Positions 1 to 12,372 of a stretch of 64,000 nt of DNA are shown here, one piece after another. The notes under the pieces were generated by a model. The model did not search any database and had not been told where the DNA came from. It saw nothing but the letters and a program-made list of their open reading frames with translations. This DNA is from Blasia pusilla (lineage: Eukaryota > Marchantiophyta > Marchantiopsida > Blasiales). Within the stretch, counting starts at the first letter, position 1. Each line of letters starts with the position of its first letter. The translations under genes were made by a program, and so were the position numbers. The stretch spans positions 20,398,001-20,462,000 of the forward strand of contig CM114274.1 in assembly GCA_050084515.1 (NCBI GenBank), in the 5' to 3' direction.

Positions 1-52
1 GGGGTATGGATGGTTTACATGACTACACCTTGGAATTGCAGAGATTGTCCAA

Positions 53-1178
53 TAAAGTGGCAAGGCATTTGACTGGGAAGTGGATGCCGCGGAGGCTGAT
101 AGGTTGACTAAATTTTGTGCCCAACAAGGTGTTGGCCTGGAGAGAGCGTATGTTGATCTCAAGACATCTAAGGATGATAAGCAGAATGGTGTTGAGTCGG
201 CTCTCCTAGAAAGATTCTATATAGAGTTAAGAAGTGCTCAGTGTCTTTTCAAGGGACGTAGTACCTCTTTGATACTGACCATTCCATGTGCAATAACTTT
301 GATTTCTGATAAGAATGTAGTAATAGGACATGACCCGAGCAATATTGTGGGAACTGGTTTACACAAAATTATGTACAGTTGTAAAATAAACGGAATCCAT
401 GGCTTTAGGGAAGAAATATACTATTGTATGAAGGTGTATAAGGAATCATCTCTATCAAGATCTAGAAATTTGATGATGCAAGAGGAGTTATTTGCGAGTA
501 TTTTACATCACGGTGTTGTTTGTATGATGGGAAGGTTGATCGAGGATCCACCGTGTGCCATTTTTCTATACTGGAATGGTGGGCACCTCAAAAATTGGTT
601 GCGAGCATGCCATAACTTAAAGAACGGCGGGGGTAATCTAGGAGAGTTGGAAAAGATGAGATATCTCGCAATAGCATCAAATGTCATCCATCTTGTGGTT
701 TCCCTTCTTGGTACCATGGAGATTGTCCACAAGCATGGGGTTTTTCATACCAACCTCTATGCTAGAAACATGTTCATCCATTTTGGATCCAACTCTAGCC
801 CATACATCGGCGTTGGAGATTGGGGAAATGCCATGTGGACTGATGAAATCTTAGGTTCTCCTCATAGATGGTGGCAGCATGAACAAAAAAAAACATGTTT
901 GGCATATAGCACCAAAGTTGATAGTAGGGCCTCAGAATCTCCCTTTTAGCAAGGCCACTAAAATCTATGCCCTAGGAATGATTGTGAAGAATTTGAACTA
1001 TGTGACATACAACCTCTCTTTTGGGAATGCCCAAGCGAACGTGAGATTTACTTGTTTGGAAAGGATTTGAAAGTGGGCATCAGCTCCAAATCCCTCTGAT
1101 TGCAAAAGCTTAGAGTTTCTTATCGCATATATCAGAGCAAATGCAAAAGTATTAGGTGTAGACGATGTAGATTCGTGA
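53..1178 (+). pseudogene. protein-kinase-like gene fragment, frameshifted
   Basis: The translation carries the landmarks of a protein kinase fold in order. There is a glycine-rich start (VGTGLHKIMYSC, about 350-390), a VAIK-like lysine in YYCMKVYK (about 418-442), a hinge with YWNGGHLKNWL (about 568-603), a catalytic loop HKHGVFHTNLYARN (about 730-770) and a DFG-equivalent reading GDWG (about 814-825). The catalytic Asp is replaced by Asn (HTN instead of HxD), which a single G-to-A change explains. The frame shifts by one base in an A-run near 889-897 and continues as an APE/F-helix region (about 955-990, IYALGMI). A TGA at 1068-1070 interrupts the last segment, which ends at a stop at 1176-1178. 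The 5' end lies outside the window or upstream of stops. Substrate and pathway are unknown. As written it cannot give an active full-length kinase. Confidence 0.6.
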
Positions 1179-1439
1179 TTAAGGCCAATAATAGTGGAAG
1201 TATGATTGTAAACCCGTTTGAGGATTAGATATTTTTTATGAGAAATGAAAGACTTGGTTAAAAAAGATGAATGTGTTACTATGAAATTTTGTAAATGATG
1301 AATCTTGATTGATGTGAGGATGTATCTTGTGCCATCGTACTACTATTATTGGAATCATTTCTAAGTCACCTTTCTTTTTATATTTTGATAAAAGACAAGA
1401 TGGAGTTGCCACCTCATGAAGACCGTAGCCCTCATGACA

Positions 1440-3260
1440 ATCAGGATGACGGAAGAGGGGAAAACCCCTCGATATACCAACACCAAAGGTCCCTCCAAAG
1501 ATGAACAAGAAATACGGTCTTGCAATTCGTCACAGAAGATGAGTTGAAGGCGCACTTGGATAGCGCCATTAACCCACAAGTTTTGAAAGGAGAGTTCAAG
1601 AAGTCACGGCTGAAGTGGCTAAAGCGTACGATTGGAGAAATTGCAAGGAAAGTGGAAGAGAATGACTCGACAAAGGATTGGGCTTTATTCAATGGCGTCC
1701 GAAAGTATGAAGACCTCCCCAAGAGGAAGAGGAAGTTAGTGAGCAAGGTATTTGTTCAACTCAAAGTCATGGAGTTGATGAAGGATATGGAGATCCAGTA
1801 TGGCAATGTGGATGAGGGATCTTCAAGAAGAGATAGGAGACCAAGAGAAGAAGATGGTAGAACCCCACGGCAACACTTTAAATGAGCAAGAGTGGAAGCT
1901 TCATCACCACAAGCGTCGTCATGCCATTATTAGCAAGGTGGATTGTCAAGGAGCCTTAGAGCCATACTATCTTCCTTGGATGGTCAAAGAAGAAATCTTC
2001 ATGCTGAAGAATATATACAAGACGAGAGTGGTGATGAAGGGCAAGTATAGATGGGGGCAGAGGGTAGACGAGATGGTTTGAATGACCTCTATGTAGGTCG
2101 TAGTACGAGCTTTAATGAGCCCGGGGTTAGAGTTCTGATCACCCTATATATAGCGATACTCCTCCCCAAACCTTTCGTGGGGAGAGTGCTCCGGATAATA
2201 CCAAGGTAATGTCTTGTCTATCACAGTTGGAGAGTTTAATAACAAATTCCCAACGTAATTTTGATTTGGCCGCGGAATTCAACGTTTTGAAGGGGAAGTA
2301 TAAATAGCTATCTGAGGAGCACATGAGATTGAAGAAAGAGATGGAGAGGCTTTTGAACGAATATATTTCCACAGATGACCTCCATAGAAGGCAAAGAGCT
2401 GTAATGGTTGACCATACAGAGCAGTGGAGGAGAGCATATGAGAACATTATGGCAAAACGACAACAAGAGATGGATGAATTGTTGCGATGGAGAGCAAGAG
2501 ATAACGTGGGAGAACTCACCCCCGAGACAACCATACTTGAGGGTTGTCTCGTGAAGGAGGTTGATATGATTTTATTTCAACCTATTGAGCAGTTCTGGCC
2601 TCCACCTCTACGCTCAGCATGGGACAATGTCGTAGATCCAAACGATGCGAACTATGCCTCTATGATGTTGGCACCAATGCCTCTTGATCCCAACACACAA
2701 GTACAAGATCTTCTGGATTGGATGAAGGCAATCGCAGTATGTGAAGGAGGGGCCCTCACGCCAAACAAATGGCCCAAATGCATGATCTGCTTCAACCCCA
2801 TTGATGGAGAAGGTTGCTACGGGACAGGCACATGTAAAGCTTGTTATTGGGATCCATATAGTCTTCAAAAGGCCATGCTATTATCTCACAAGTGTCCAAC
2901 TTGTAGACAAGCTTGGTCAGGAAGACTCTGTCATCTTTTCGGCATATCTTTCCATGCTCATGATGGAAATGCACCACCCACTTATCGCAAATTAACCCAA
3001 AAGCAAGAAAATTTCACTTTCAGTTTGGGACATCGTAGCCCCTGATCGAACTATAACCCCAAAGTGAACATAGATAGAGTGGTTCACGCAGAAATCCTTG
3101 GCCAGCGGAAAATTGGTCGGGCAATGCAAGCGTGGTTGGTCCGCTTCATTGACATGTACGATCGAGGAGAGCTCATCCACGAAACAGCCATTGATCTCCA
3201 AAATTGAGAGGCGGAAAACTTCTTCTTTGCTCAAGGGTTGAATTCACAAGAAGTTTGAGA
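1440..3260 (+). pseudogene. coiled-coil / RING-like zinc-finger gene, broken
   Basis: Several open blocks in different frames read as one decayed gene. The first (about 1520-1885, then 1800-2081 in another frame) is charged and helical. The third (about 2200-3045) begins with a coiled coil rich in Glu/Lys/Arg, interrupted by TAG at 2305-2307, which fits CAG to TAG because the sequence on both sides is heptad-like. At about 2780-2920 it has three CxxC pairs (CMIC, CKAC, CPTC), a further Cys and a His just before the last pair, resembling a RING or other treble-clef finger with atypical spacing. Coding texture continues past the stop at 3045 in another frame to about 3260 with a TGA. A RING would suggest ubiquitin ligase activity, but the missing canonical His makes that only a possibility. 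It lies just downstream of the kinase-like fragment on the same strand, and both may be parts of one locus. Confidence 0.45.
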
Positions 3261-4423
3261 CGCCCTCAACACAACTCGAAAACTTTTGCTAAACCATCAT
3301 CAAAATCCATTAATGGATGAGCTTGTTTTGAGGAGACTCGAATTGATCTTGCCACCTTTCTTATAGCAAGATATTCCTCAAAGGACTGCAGGCGGATATC
3401 CTCGAACATACTATTACCCTTGTTGAATGCAGAAGGAACTCTTTGGATTCTTCGAGAGAGAGTGGGACATGTTTCCAACATAGCCAACACAAGAAACTAA
3501 TGATGGTGAAGCTGATGTTGAGTAGGAAAGGATTATTCCTCATGGAAGTGGGACATGCTTGACTAGAGCTAGGGGAAGAGGAGGAAGAAATAATGAGACG
3601 TCGCCACCAATTTTACATATATCGGATGATGAATCGCATTAGAGAGAATGAGTTAATGTTTATATCTTAGTAATGTACATAAGTATTAGGTTCCTCTCAA
3701 TCCAAATGTTTTATGGGGTACTCCCCATTTCTTGTAAAACATTTTCAAAAAAATTCAAAATATTCATTAAGGAAACTTGTGAATATGAGTCGATTACGAA
3801 TGTTATCCATGAAGTGAGTTCATGAAATGGATGAAATTTTTCTCTTGGGTTATAAATCCTTAGATAAGGTGGAAGGTACCATAATTGAATGATTTTCTTG
3901 ATATGAATATTTATTACTAACCCCTAAAAAATTACCAACTCATCAAAAGAAGCGTTTTTCTTTTATTTATTGAAAGACGGGGATTGGAAAAGGGATGAAT
4001 TCTTTTTCCAAAATTAATGATGGAAAATATATGTTTAAATTGAATTGTAAAGGAAAATAATGTAAAAAAAAATTTTAGTGATTAATATTGCATGGGGTAG
4101 AATTTGAAAGGGACTCGGGTAGAATAGAAAACCAACTTTACTTATTAATTCATTTTTATTTAATACTATAATAGGTGAATCTAAATATTACTAAATTTTT
4201 ATAGATTTGAAAATTTTAGATAAATAAATTGATGGGTGCCTTGATTCATATGTAATGAAAAGGGAAATTTAATTTTAATGAGAATGAATAGATTTGGTTT
4301 GAATTTTATAGAAGTATGAATTTACTCTAGGGAGTCGGATATCATTTACATTTGATTGCAAGAGTGTAATTAATTACAAGAGTGAAATGTAATAACTCTT
4401 CTAACATTCTATAGAATAGTGCA
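3261..4423. other. AT-rich spacer, no gene seen
   Basis: This stretch is AT-rich with long A and T runs. Apart from the tail of the preceding broken gene (possible coding texture to about 3640) I see no open frame, RNA gene or clear repeat. Confidence 0.6.
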
Positions 4424-7112
4424 GATGGTCCCCAAGTAAAATCTATCACTCTCGCAAAGTCTCATCCCAAATTAAGTTTAAAATGACCTTTTGGACCCAA
4501 AGCTAATAACCTTGAATGAAAAAAAAAAACATTTAACCGAACATCTTGTCCAACGTTTTCATCTTGAGCTAAAATTTAGCCCACGTGGTCTCCAAGGTGC
4601 ATCTAGCACTCTTGCCAAGTTTAAAGAAAAATGGAGTTGGGACCACAAGCTCAAAAAGTGGCAAGTCCATTTTGGACTCGAACCATCAGATCTTCTATCA
4701 AAATAAGGTTTTTTCATTTTTCATCTATCCAAATTTCACATTTTGAACTGAAAATTGTCTCACGTGTTCTCCAAGGTGCATGTTAAATTCTAGTAAATTT
4801 TCATGCAAAATGGAGTTGTGAGAAAAAACCCAAAAATTACTAACTCCTTTTTGGACCCAAACCATCAAACCTTCTATGAAAAAATCATTTTTTCATTTTT
4901 CATCTTGTCCAACTTTCTCATCTTAAGCTGAAATTTGCACAATATGGTCCCCAAGGTGCATATGACACTCTTTCCAAGTTTCAGTCAAAATGGAATTGTG
5001 AGAAAAAAAAAATTACTAACTCCTTTTTGGACCCGAACCATTGAACCTTTTACCAAAATAACATTTTTTTTAATTTTTCATCTTCTCCAACTTTGTCATC
5101 TTGAGAGGAAATTTGGCCAACATGGTCCCCAAGGTGCATCTAGCACTCTTGCCAAGTTTCAGGCAAAATGAAGTTATGAGAAAAAACTCAAAAATTACTA
5201 ACTCCTTTTTGGACCCGAACCATTAAACCTTGAATGAAAAGGAGGTCTTATGATTTTTCACCTTGTCCACCATTCTCATCTTGAGGTAAAATTTGACCCA
5301 CATGGTCTCCAAAGTGCATCTAGTAGTCTTACCAATTTTCAAGCAAAATGGAGTTGGGATCACAAGCTCAAAATTTAGCAAGTTCTTTTTGGACCCGAAC
5401 CATTAAACCTTCTATCAAAATAAGGTTTTTTCATTTTTCATCTTGTCCAACTTTGTCATCTTGAGCTGAAATTTGGCCAATATGGTCCCCAAGGTGCATC
5501 TAGCACTCTTGCCAAGTTTAAAGCAAAAGGAAGTTGTGAGAAAAAGCACAAAAATAACTAACTCCTTTTTGCACCCGAACTGTTAGACCTTCTATCAAAA
5601 TAAGGTTTTTCCATTTTTTCATCTTGTCCAAATTTGTCATCTTGAGCTGAAATTTGGCCAACATTGTCCCTAAGGTGACCCTAGCACTCTTGCCAAATTT
5701 CAGGCAAAATGAAGTTGTGAGCAAAAGCTCAAAAATTACTAACTTCTTTTTGGACCCGAACCATCATACCTTCTACCAAAACAAGGTTTTTCCGTTTTTC
5801 ATCTTGTCCAAATTTTTCATCTTGAGCTGAAATTTGGCAAACATGGTCCCCAAGGTAACCCTAGCACTCTTGTCAAGTTTGAGGCAAAATGAAGGTGTGA
5901 GAAAAAGCACAACAATCACTAACTTCTTTTTGAACCTGAACTGTCATACCTTCTATCAAAATAAGGTTTTTCCATTTTTCATCTTGAGCTGCAATTTGGC
6001 CAACATGGTCCCCACAGTGACCCTACCACTCTTGCCAAGTTTTAGGCAAAATAAAGTTGTGGGCAAAAGCTCACAATTTTCTAACTCCTTTTTGGACTCG
6101 AACCATCACACCTTCTCTCAAAATAAGGTTTTTCCATTTTTCATCTTGTCCAAATTTTTCATCTTGAGCTGAAATTTGGCCAACATGGTCCCCAAGGTGA
6201 CCTTAGCACTCTTGCCAAGTTTTAGGAATAATGAAGTTTTGAGCAAAAGCTGAAAAATTTCTAACTCGTTTTTGGACCTAAGCCATTAGACCTTCTACCA
6301 AAATAAGGTTTTTCCATTTTTCATCTTCTCCAACTTTGTCATCTTGAGTTGAAATTTGGCCAACATGGTCCCCAAGGTGCATCTAGAACTCTTGCCAAGT
6401 TTTAGGCAAAATAAAGTTGTCAGCAAAAGCTAAAAAAATATTAACTCCTTTTTGGACCCAAACCATCAGACCTTCTATCAAAATAAGGTCTTTTCCATTT
6501 TTTATCTTGTCCAACTTTGTCATCTTGAGCTGCAATTTGGCCAACATGGTCCCCAAGGTGACCCTAGAAATCTTGCCAAGTTTTAGGCAAAATGAAGTTG
6601 TGAGCAAAAGCTCAAAACTTTCTAACTCCTTTTTGGACCCGAACCACCAAAATAAGGTTTTTTTAGTTTTCATCTTGTTTGACTTTGTCGTCTTGAGGTG
6701 CAGTTTGGCCAAAATGGTCCTCAGGGTCTAGAACTCTTGCCAAGTTTGAGGAAAAATGAAGTTGTGAGCAAAAGCTTAAAAATTTCTAACTTCTTTTTGG
6801 ACCAGAACCATTAGACCTTCTACCAAAATAAGGTTTTTCCATTTTTCATCTTGTCAAACTTTGTTATCTTGAGCTACAATTTAGTCAACATAGTCACCAA
6901 GGTGACTTTAGCTCTCTTGCCAAGTTTCAAGAAAATGGAGTTGTGAGGAAACGCTAAAAAATTACTAACTCCTTTTTGGACCCTGAACCATCAAACCTTC
7001 TATTAAAATAATGTTTTTTTATTTTTCACCTTGTCAAACTTTCCCATCTTGAGCTGAATTTTTTTCTACATGGTTTCCAAGTTGCGTGTTCCACTTTTGC
7101 AAAGTACTCCTC
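4424..7112. repeat. ~178-bp satellite array, about 15 copies
   Basis: The segment CATCTTGAGCTGAAATTTGG and its variants recur near 4560, 4735, 4918, 5096, 5276, 5457, 5638, 5818, 5985, 6160, 6342, 6520, 6699, 6866 and 7045, so most monomers are 175-183 bp and two are 167 bp. Each monomer also holds CCAACATGGTCCCCAAGGTG, CACTCTTGCCAAGTTT, TTTTTGGACCCGAACCAT and a T-rich CATTTTTCATCTTGTCC block. Divergence between monomers is moderate, with short indels. Short open frames inside are repeat by-products. The monomer size is typical of nucleosome-length plant satellites, but whether the family is centromeric, dispersed or part of a larger element cannot be told from one array. Confidence 0.92.
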
Positions 7113-7685
7113 CACAATCTTGAGTGCTGAAACAGTGAACTTAGTTGATGAGCCTAATGATAATGATGTTCTCATACCTATGGTTCCAAACTCTCAACCC
7201 ATCAATCATGGTATGGATAGTTCATAAATTACCTTTGATGATGAAAAAACTACAATAGGAACTCATGGCCGATCCACCCGACATCAAACTATTGTGGAGG
7301 AGTATCTCGCATAGGTTCACTAGACTCGGTGGAATAATTCTGAACTTCTACTGGTACAACAATCTGAGGGTCGTAGGTCATGTTAGGAGAGTGGCTTTGC
7401 TTGAAGTCCTCCGTTGTTGCTCTTCTTTGTGCTCTCAAATCCAATGTTCCATTTCAACATCATCTTCATCTCTTCCAAGCCCCTCGGAATCAAAATTTTT
7501 AGTGTTGCCGATATGAGTATCCTCTTTTCCTTCGATGCCAAAAATTCCACATATCACATCCATCTCCTCTAGCTCTTCATCTTGCAAGTCTAGTTATCTT
7601 CATGATTACCATCACGGTTTCTTCCATGCAAGCTAGATTCACCGCCATCGTATACTACCCTTCTAGCTTGTTCTTGTCCATCCCT
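7113..7685. other. spacer downstream of hAT pseudogene
   Basis: No gene is supported here. The stretch may include the untranslated 3' part and terminus of the hAT element transcribed from the opposite strand, but I could not identify a terminal inverted repeat. Confidence 0.4.
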
Positions 7686-9650
7686 TTATGAAAAGTATTG
7701 CTCGTACAAGAGCGCTTGTCTTGATTTCCAAGAATCACCCTTGTCTCCTAACCTTGAGTTTTTGTACATGTAAACCAAATCTCTGGCACGCTTTTTGCTC
7801 AATTTATTCCTATGCTTGTTGTGGATGAAACCATAACTACTCCAATTTCTCTTCGGTGAAGAAGATGAAACCACTTGTGCTAATATGGACTCAACCAGAG
7901 AGCGCAATGTTGGTGCACCTTGATCGTGAATGCTCCACCAATCAAAAGGACTAAGTGAGTCAACAACTTCCCTACCAAATTCATCCACAAATATTTCCTG
8001 ATGGTTCACAATGTTGCCCAACTCTCGCAAGCAAGTTGCCACATAAGAATTAGTCTCACTGACATTGAGGCCACGCAACTCCGTTGCATAAAGTTTTAGA
8101 TATTGCTTGAAATCTCTCATGCACTTAGTATTTGAAGTGACGTCTTGAACACTATCAAGAAGATTGTAAGGGGCAAGAATGTAGCCTATTGCATGTAACT
8201 TGTTGTGGATAAGTGCCCACCGCCTAGAAATAACATCAACCATCTTTATAGCTCTAGATATTGTGACAAAATAACCGCGATGCCTTCCACCCACATCGGG
8301 CCATGGAGTTATAGGAAAAGAACGAGTCTCTTCCATTATCTTAAAAATACGGCAATAAGTACGCCTAGTCATTGCTTTATGACCATCACACTCTCTCAAA
8401 AAAATAATAGTTGGTTGAGCCGCACCAAACAACTCCTCACCCTCCATCCAAAAATCATGATTGGCCACAGTAGTCTCAATCTCTCGTGCCTTCTCCCTTT
8501 GCCTCCCATCCCTGCCATTGAAATACTCCCTAAAAGCATTGGTGGCAACCATGGAGTGGAGCGCCTCCCTCAATTGTAAGACGCATCCCAACATGATAAA
8601 ATTTTTTGCAAAGCGTATATTTGCAGGAAGAAAAAATTGTCTCTTCATTGGATTGGTTTCCATGAATTTGGCCATTACCCAAGTTCTAGTCTTCACAAAT
8701 ACTACTTTTCTTTGATAAATTTCCTTGTTGCTCGCTCATTGCTAGCATTGTCTGTCACAAGTTGCAACACATTGTCTGGACCAATACGCATGATAGTCCT
8801 CTCTATGTGACCTGCCAACCATTCTCCCATTTTGGATTCCCCTTTGATGTCTACCGACTCAATCATGACCTCATCTTGTGGAGAGGAGACCATTTTGTTC
8901 ACTGAAGACTCGCTCCTCATATTGGTCCAAGAATCCGTTATGATCGTGGCCCCCAAACGCAAATTTTCCAATATGCCATCCACCTTTTCCTTCACCTTCC
9001 CCATATGTTTCTCAAGTAGGGTGGTGCGCAATGAATTGTAACTAGGATCTGAGTAACCCTTCACCTTTGTTGTTGCCAACACTGCCTCTTTGAAAGCATC
9101 TTGCCATACTACGTTGAATACTATTCCACATTTGCAGAAACACTTGGCCCACACATCATTCGCAACTTCTATTCCTTGGATGTTGAAAGAATCCCTCAGA
9201 TTAGCTTGGTTCTTTCCAGAACTACTACTCCCTCGAATGGGCCCAACAACTCCTCTGCATTCCTCGAGACTGTCACTCACTGGCATGTCCGCAACCCCAT
9301 CAACATTTTGTACAACATAAACACTATTTCCTACTTGTTGCAAACCTATTTGTAATGGAGTCATCTCTCTTCCACTTCACTCGAAGGTCTCGCTTTCCTT
9401 CTTTGTTCATTTCCACTAGTACCCTGTTTTGGAGATCCCGTTGCACGTTGGGAGGGACCTTCATACATAATTTGGTATGATGGGTATCCTGATTCCTATC
9501 CTTTTTCTTTCATCTCTCTCGTGTAATATGTTCCACCATCCACGTGCTATGATAGGTTTTCATGGAATAGGAATAATACTTGCACTACCATCTACTTGTT
9601 GTTCCAGCTTCCATCTGTACTTCTTCCCAATGTTCCTTCACAATCTGTTG
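7686..9650 (-). pseudogene. hAT transposase (BED / DUF659 / hAT-C type), internally deleted
   Basis: Read on the minus strand from about 9650, the product starts with a degraded BED-type zinc finger (about 9380-9620, with in-frame stops). A DUF659-like catalytic region follows (9364-8702), with the Asp of TIITDSWTNMRSE and a second Asp in QLVTDNASNE. After a frame change near 8700 it resumes (8696-7686) with RFAKNFIML and ends in the hAT dimerisation region (FDWWSIHDQGAPTLRSLVE, then NKLSKKRARDLVYMYKNSRL). The stretch between the second Asp and RFAKNFIML is far shorter than in the family and lacks the usual C-x2-H block, so the frame change coincides with an internal deletion. The protein would have bound element ends in the nucleus and catalysed cut-and-paste transposition. 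This copy is dead. Confidence 0.85.
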
Positions 9651-9947
9651 GAGTTCTGTGGCTTTGGTCATGAGTACAGGCACACACTTATCCCACCCAT
9701 AAATATTTGGAAAATTTGCAACAATTTGCTATGTCAATATTAGTATATATCAATCAGTAAAATGTATGCAAATTACACCAAATGTTGTCCGTGAATGCTC
9801 CAATAAGAAAACTTGGAATACTCAATATGAACAAGAAAGATCAATATGCTAACCTGGATAACCGAGATACCTTTAGTATCAGGGTTATCTAGTGGCAAAA
9901 AATATTCTCACTTATCATGTTCAGCTATCTATGGAGAAAAAAAATTT

Positions 9948-9980
<33 letters not shown>

Positions 9981-10385
9981 GAAGGGAGGAATGAGATTGT
10001 GAGGGTATCAAAAAATGAGCAAGTTTATATAGGGGAGGATGGAAGGAAGAGAATGAACCCTTCTAACTCCCCAAATCATCTACCCCACTTATAATTGATT
10101 ACTAAACCATCTCAATTAATTTTCTTTAATAAACCTATTTTTATTCTCCTATTAGAGTCCATCTTGACCTATCATAACTTCTTGACCTAGTTTAAATTTC
10201 CAACAGACCTATTTTGCAATACAACCACCCTATTCAAATCTATTTTAATAGTATCATTCCTTTCTCCACCACTAGGATCCTAAATTCATCAATTACTCTC
10301 ATTTCTAACTAACCTATATTCTCCTACAACAACCTTATTCCAACCTCTCAAACCGTCAATCACCCAAATCACTCAAACCGCCAAT
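9651..10385. other. spacer with simple repeat, no gene
   Basis: AT-rich sequence upstream of the hAT coding region, probably including its 5' end. Apart from the AG microsatellite and a pyrimidine-rich stretch (about 10090-10340) I see no feature. Confidence 0.5.
9949..9977. repeat. (AG)n microsatellite
   Basis: An uninterrupted AG dinucleotide run of about 14 units. Confidence 0.97.
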
Positions 10386-11290
10386 CGGGCCATATATGGG
10401 CTCTAAGGTCCGCAACTAGCCCACGCTTGCGGGCTCGGAGACCCGTATGCAAACCTGCGCCGTAGCCCGCATGCGGGCTCCCAGGCCCGTAAACATGTCC
10501 GCAACTAGCCTACGCGCAGGCTCGGGGGCCTATATGCAAGCTCACGCTTGGCTCCTAGGCCCGAAATCAATACACATATGGGCTTCAAGACACGCACCCT
10601 AGCCCGCAAGCAGCCCCCACGCGGGCTGCCGAGCCCTATCCCTGCACGCGGGCTCCAAGGATCGCAACGAGCCCGTGCGCGGGCTCGGTGGCTTGCAACA
10701 TAGCCCGCATGCGAGCTCCAGGGCTTGTAAGTAGCATGTGTGCAGACTCGAAGGCCTGCATGCGAGCCCAAGCCGGGCTCCCAGGCCCACAATCAACCCG
10801 CACGTGGGCTTCAAGGCTTGCACCCTAGCCCGCAAGCAGCTCGTGACCTAGCGTGCAGGCGGGCTCCAAGGCGCGCAACAAGGGCGTGCGTGGGCTCGGC
10901 GGCCTACATGTGAGCTCGCACACGGGATCCTAGGTCTGCAAGCAGGCCGAGCTTGAGGGCCCGCACCCTAGCCCACAAGTAGCTTATGCTTGAGCCCGCA
11001 CGCGGGCTCTAGGGCCCGCGACGTAGCCCGCTTATGGGGCTCTGAGGCTCGCAAGCGGCCAGTAATCAGCCCGGACGCAGGCTTCAGGACCCGCACCCTA
11101 GCCGATGGAGGCTGCATGGAGGCTTCAGGGCTCGCATCCTAGCCCGCACATCGCGCTCGCTTACAGCCACGTCGTGACTGAGGCTTGCACCCTGGCCCGT
11201 ACCCTTCATCAGAGCCTACACCAATAGCCCGCAAGTGCAGCCCGTGCGGTCAATCTGGGCCCCACAAAAACCCGTGCTTGTGCCCGATAT
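10386..11290. repeat. GC-rich array of palindromic words
   Basis: In otherwise AT-rich surroundings this ~900-bp block is strongly GC-rich. It is built from degenerate words such as AGCCCGCATGCGGGCT (a perfect 16-bp palindrome at about 10464-10479) and CCCGCACGCGGGCTC alternating with CAAGGCCCGCAAC. The words recur at intervals of roughly 35-50 bp with variable register, so it is a degenerate word array rather than a clean tandem satellite. Open frames across it are low-complexity artefacts. It abuts the truncated 3' end of the Helitron helicase. Confidence 0.85.
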
Positions 11291-11303
11291 TCCATGACTG
11301 TGG

Positions 11304-12250
11304 TCATGTTTGGACATGTCCGTCCCATGGATCAACTTGTTCGTTTCTGTGCAACCTTGCTTCCAACTTTTGAACTCGCATGTTTGTTGTCAACTTCATG
11401 ACCTTTACATAAGACCAAAGAGATGACCTCTTTATGGTGGCTTTGATGATTTGCGGCCGATGCCCATGACGAACAACATGAAATACTTGACGAAAATCAC
11501 CACCGAATACCATAAGTTTCCACCAAATGGTAATTTTTGTAAATCATCAGAAAAAAGTCCCATAATATCATGTGAATTTTGATTTACAGCCTCAAATGCA
11601 TGATGATGAGCCATAGGTGCTTCATCCCATATAATAAGCATTGCATCACGGATTAAGCGTGCTCCATCACTATTAACTGTTAAACTATAATAAAAAAGGG
11701 GAGTATATTAGAAGTTATGCCACCAGAGTTAGAGGTAATTAAAATTTGTGCAGTACCAGTATTGGCACTTCCTTGCAAGTAGAGCTCTTATGAAGATTGA
11801 TGGGGATTTTGAATCGCAAATGTGCAGTACATCCTCCATCTAACAATAGAACAGGTATTCCGGATGACGCCACATCCAAAGCTATCCCTCTTACACTTGC
11901 AAGCAGAAGATTATATAAAAATGTTTTTCCCGTTTCACGTGGGCCATCGATGAAAATTATTTTTGGAGATGATGGAACATCCAAGCATATTTGATTAAGC
12001 TCATCATGTATAGCATCCCAAATAATACGTTGTCCGTCATTTAGACACGCTTCTCCCAATTGCACTTGCTCAAATAGTTCTTCCGTACCATACAATAGCT
12101 CTTTTTCCTCCAAATATGAATTTGATTGAAGCCGTTGGAAGTCAGGTTGGGGCATGTCTAGAAAGTCAAACACTCTTTTTTCTTGATCTTGTAAATAATA
12201 ATGGACTTCCAAAAATGTTGTATTAACCATAGCATCTTCAACGGGAAGAT
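11304..12250 (-). pseudogene. Helitron Pif1-type helicase, C-terminus missing
   Basis: After an intron, KIGIPNLPVEDAMVNTTFLE opens the helicase exon. LNDGQRIIWDAI and the Walker A block IDGPRETGKTFLYNLL (GxxxTGKT, about 11950-11905; the usual GGTGKT reads RETGKT) follow, then SSGIPVLLLDGGCTAH. A GT-AG intron (about 11770-11683) leads to Walker B MLIIWDEAPMAH (about 11641-11606). After a frame change GGDFRQVFHVV (about 11505) and SLWSYVKVMKLTTNMR (about 11420-11370) are seen. The 5'-3' helicase would unwind DNA during rolling-circle transposition. The terminal third of the usual domain is absent. Confidence 0.85.
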
Positions 12251-12372
12251 TAGGAATTCCAATTTTCTACAAAATAGGATAATAACCCAAAATTGGTTAG
12301 TATGTCGAATGCTCAATAGAAGATACTATAAGGAATAAAACAAATGATGCAAGGGTAGTAATGAATTCTTAC

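Noticed and set aside
1-3260. Endogenised giant-virus segment (kinase plus RING)
   Set aside because: No capsid, polymerase or other viral hallmark is present, and the blocks look like decayed plant-type genes.
10505-10835. Minus-strand frames of 78-95 residues in the GC-rich array
   Set aside because: Low-complexity Pro/Arg/Cys-rich products of the repeat words; no coding evidence.
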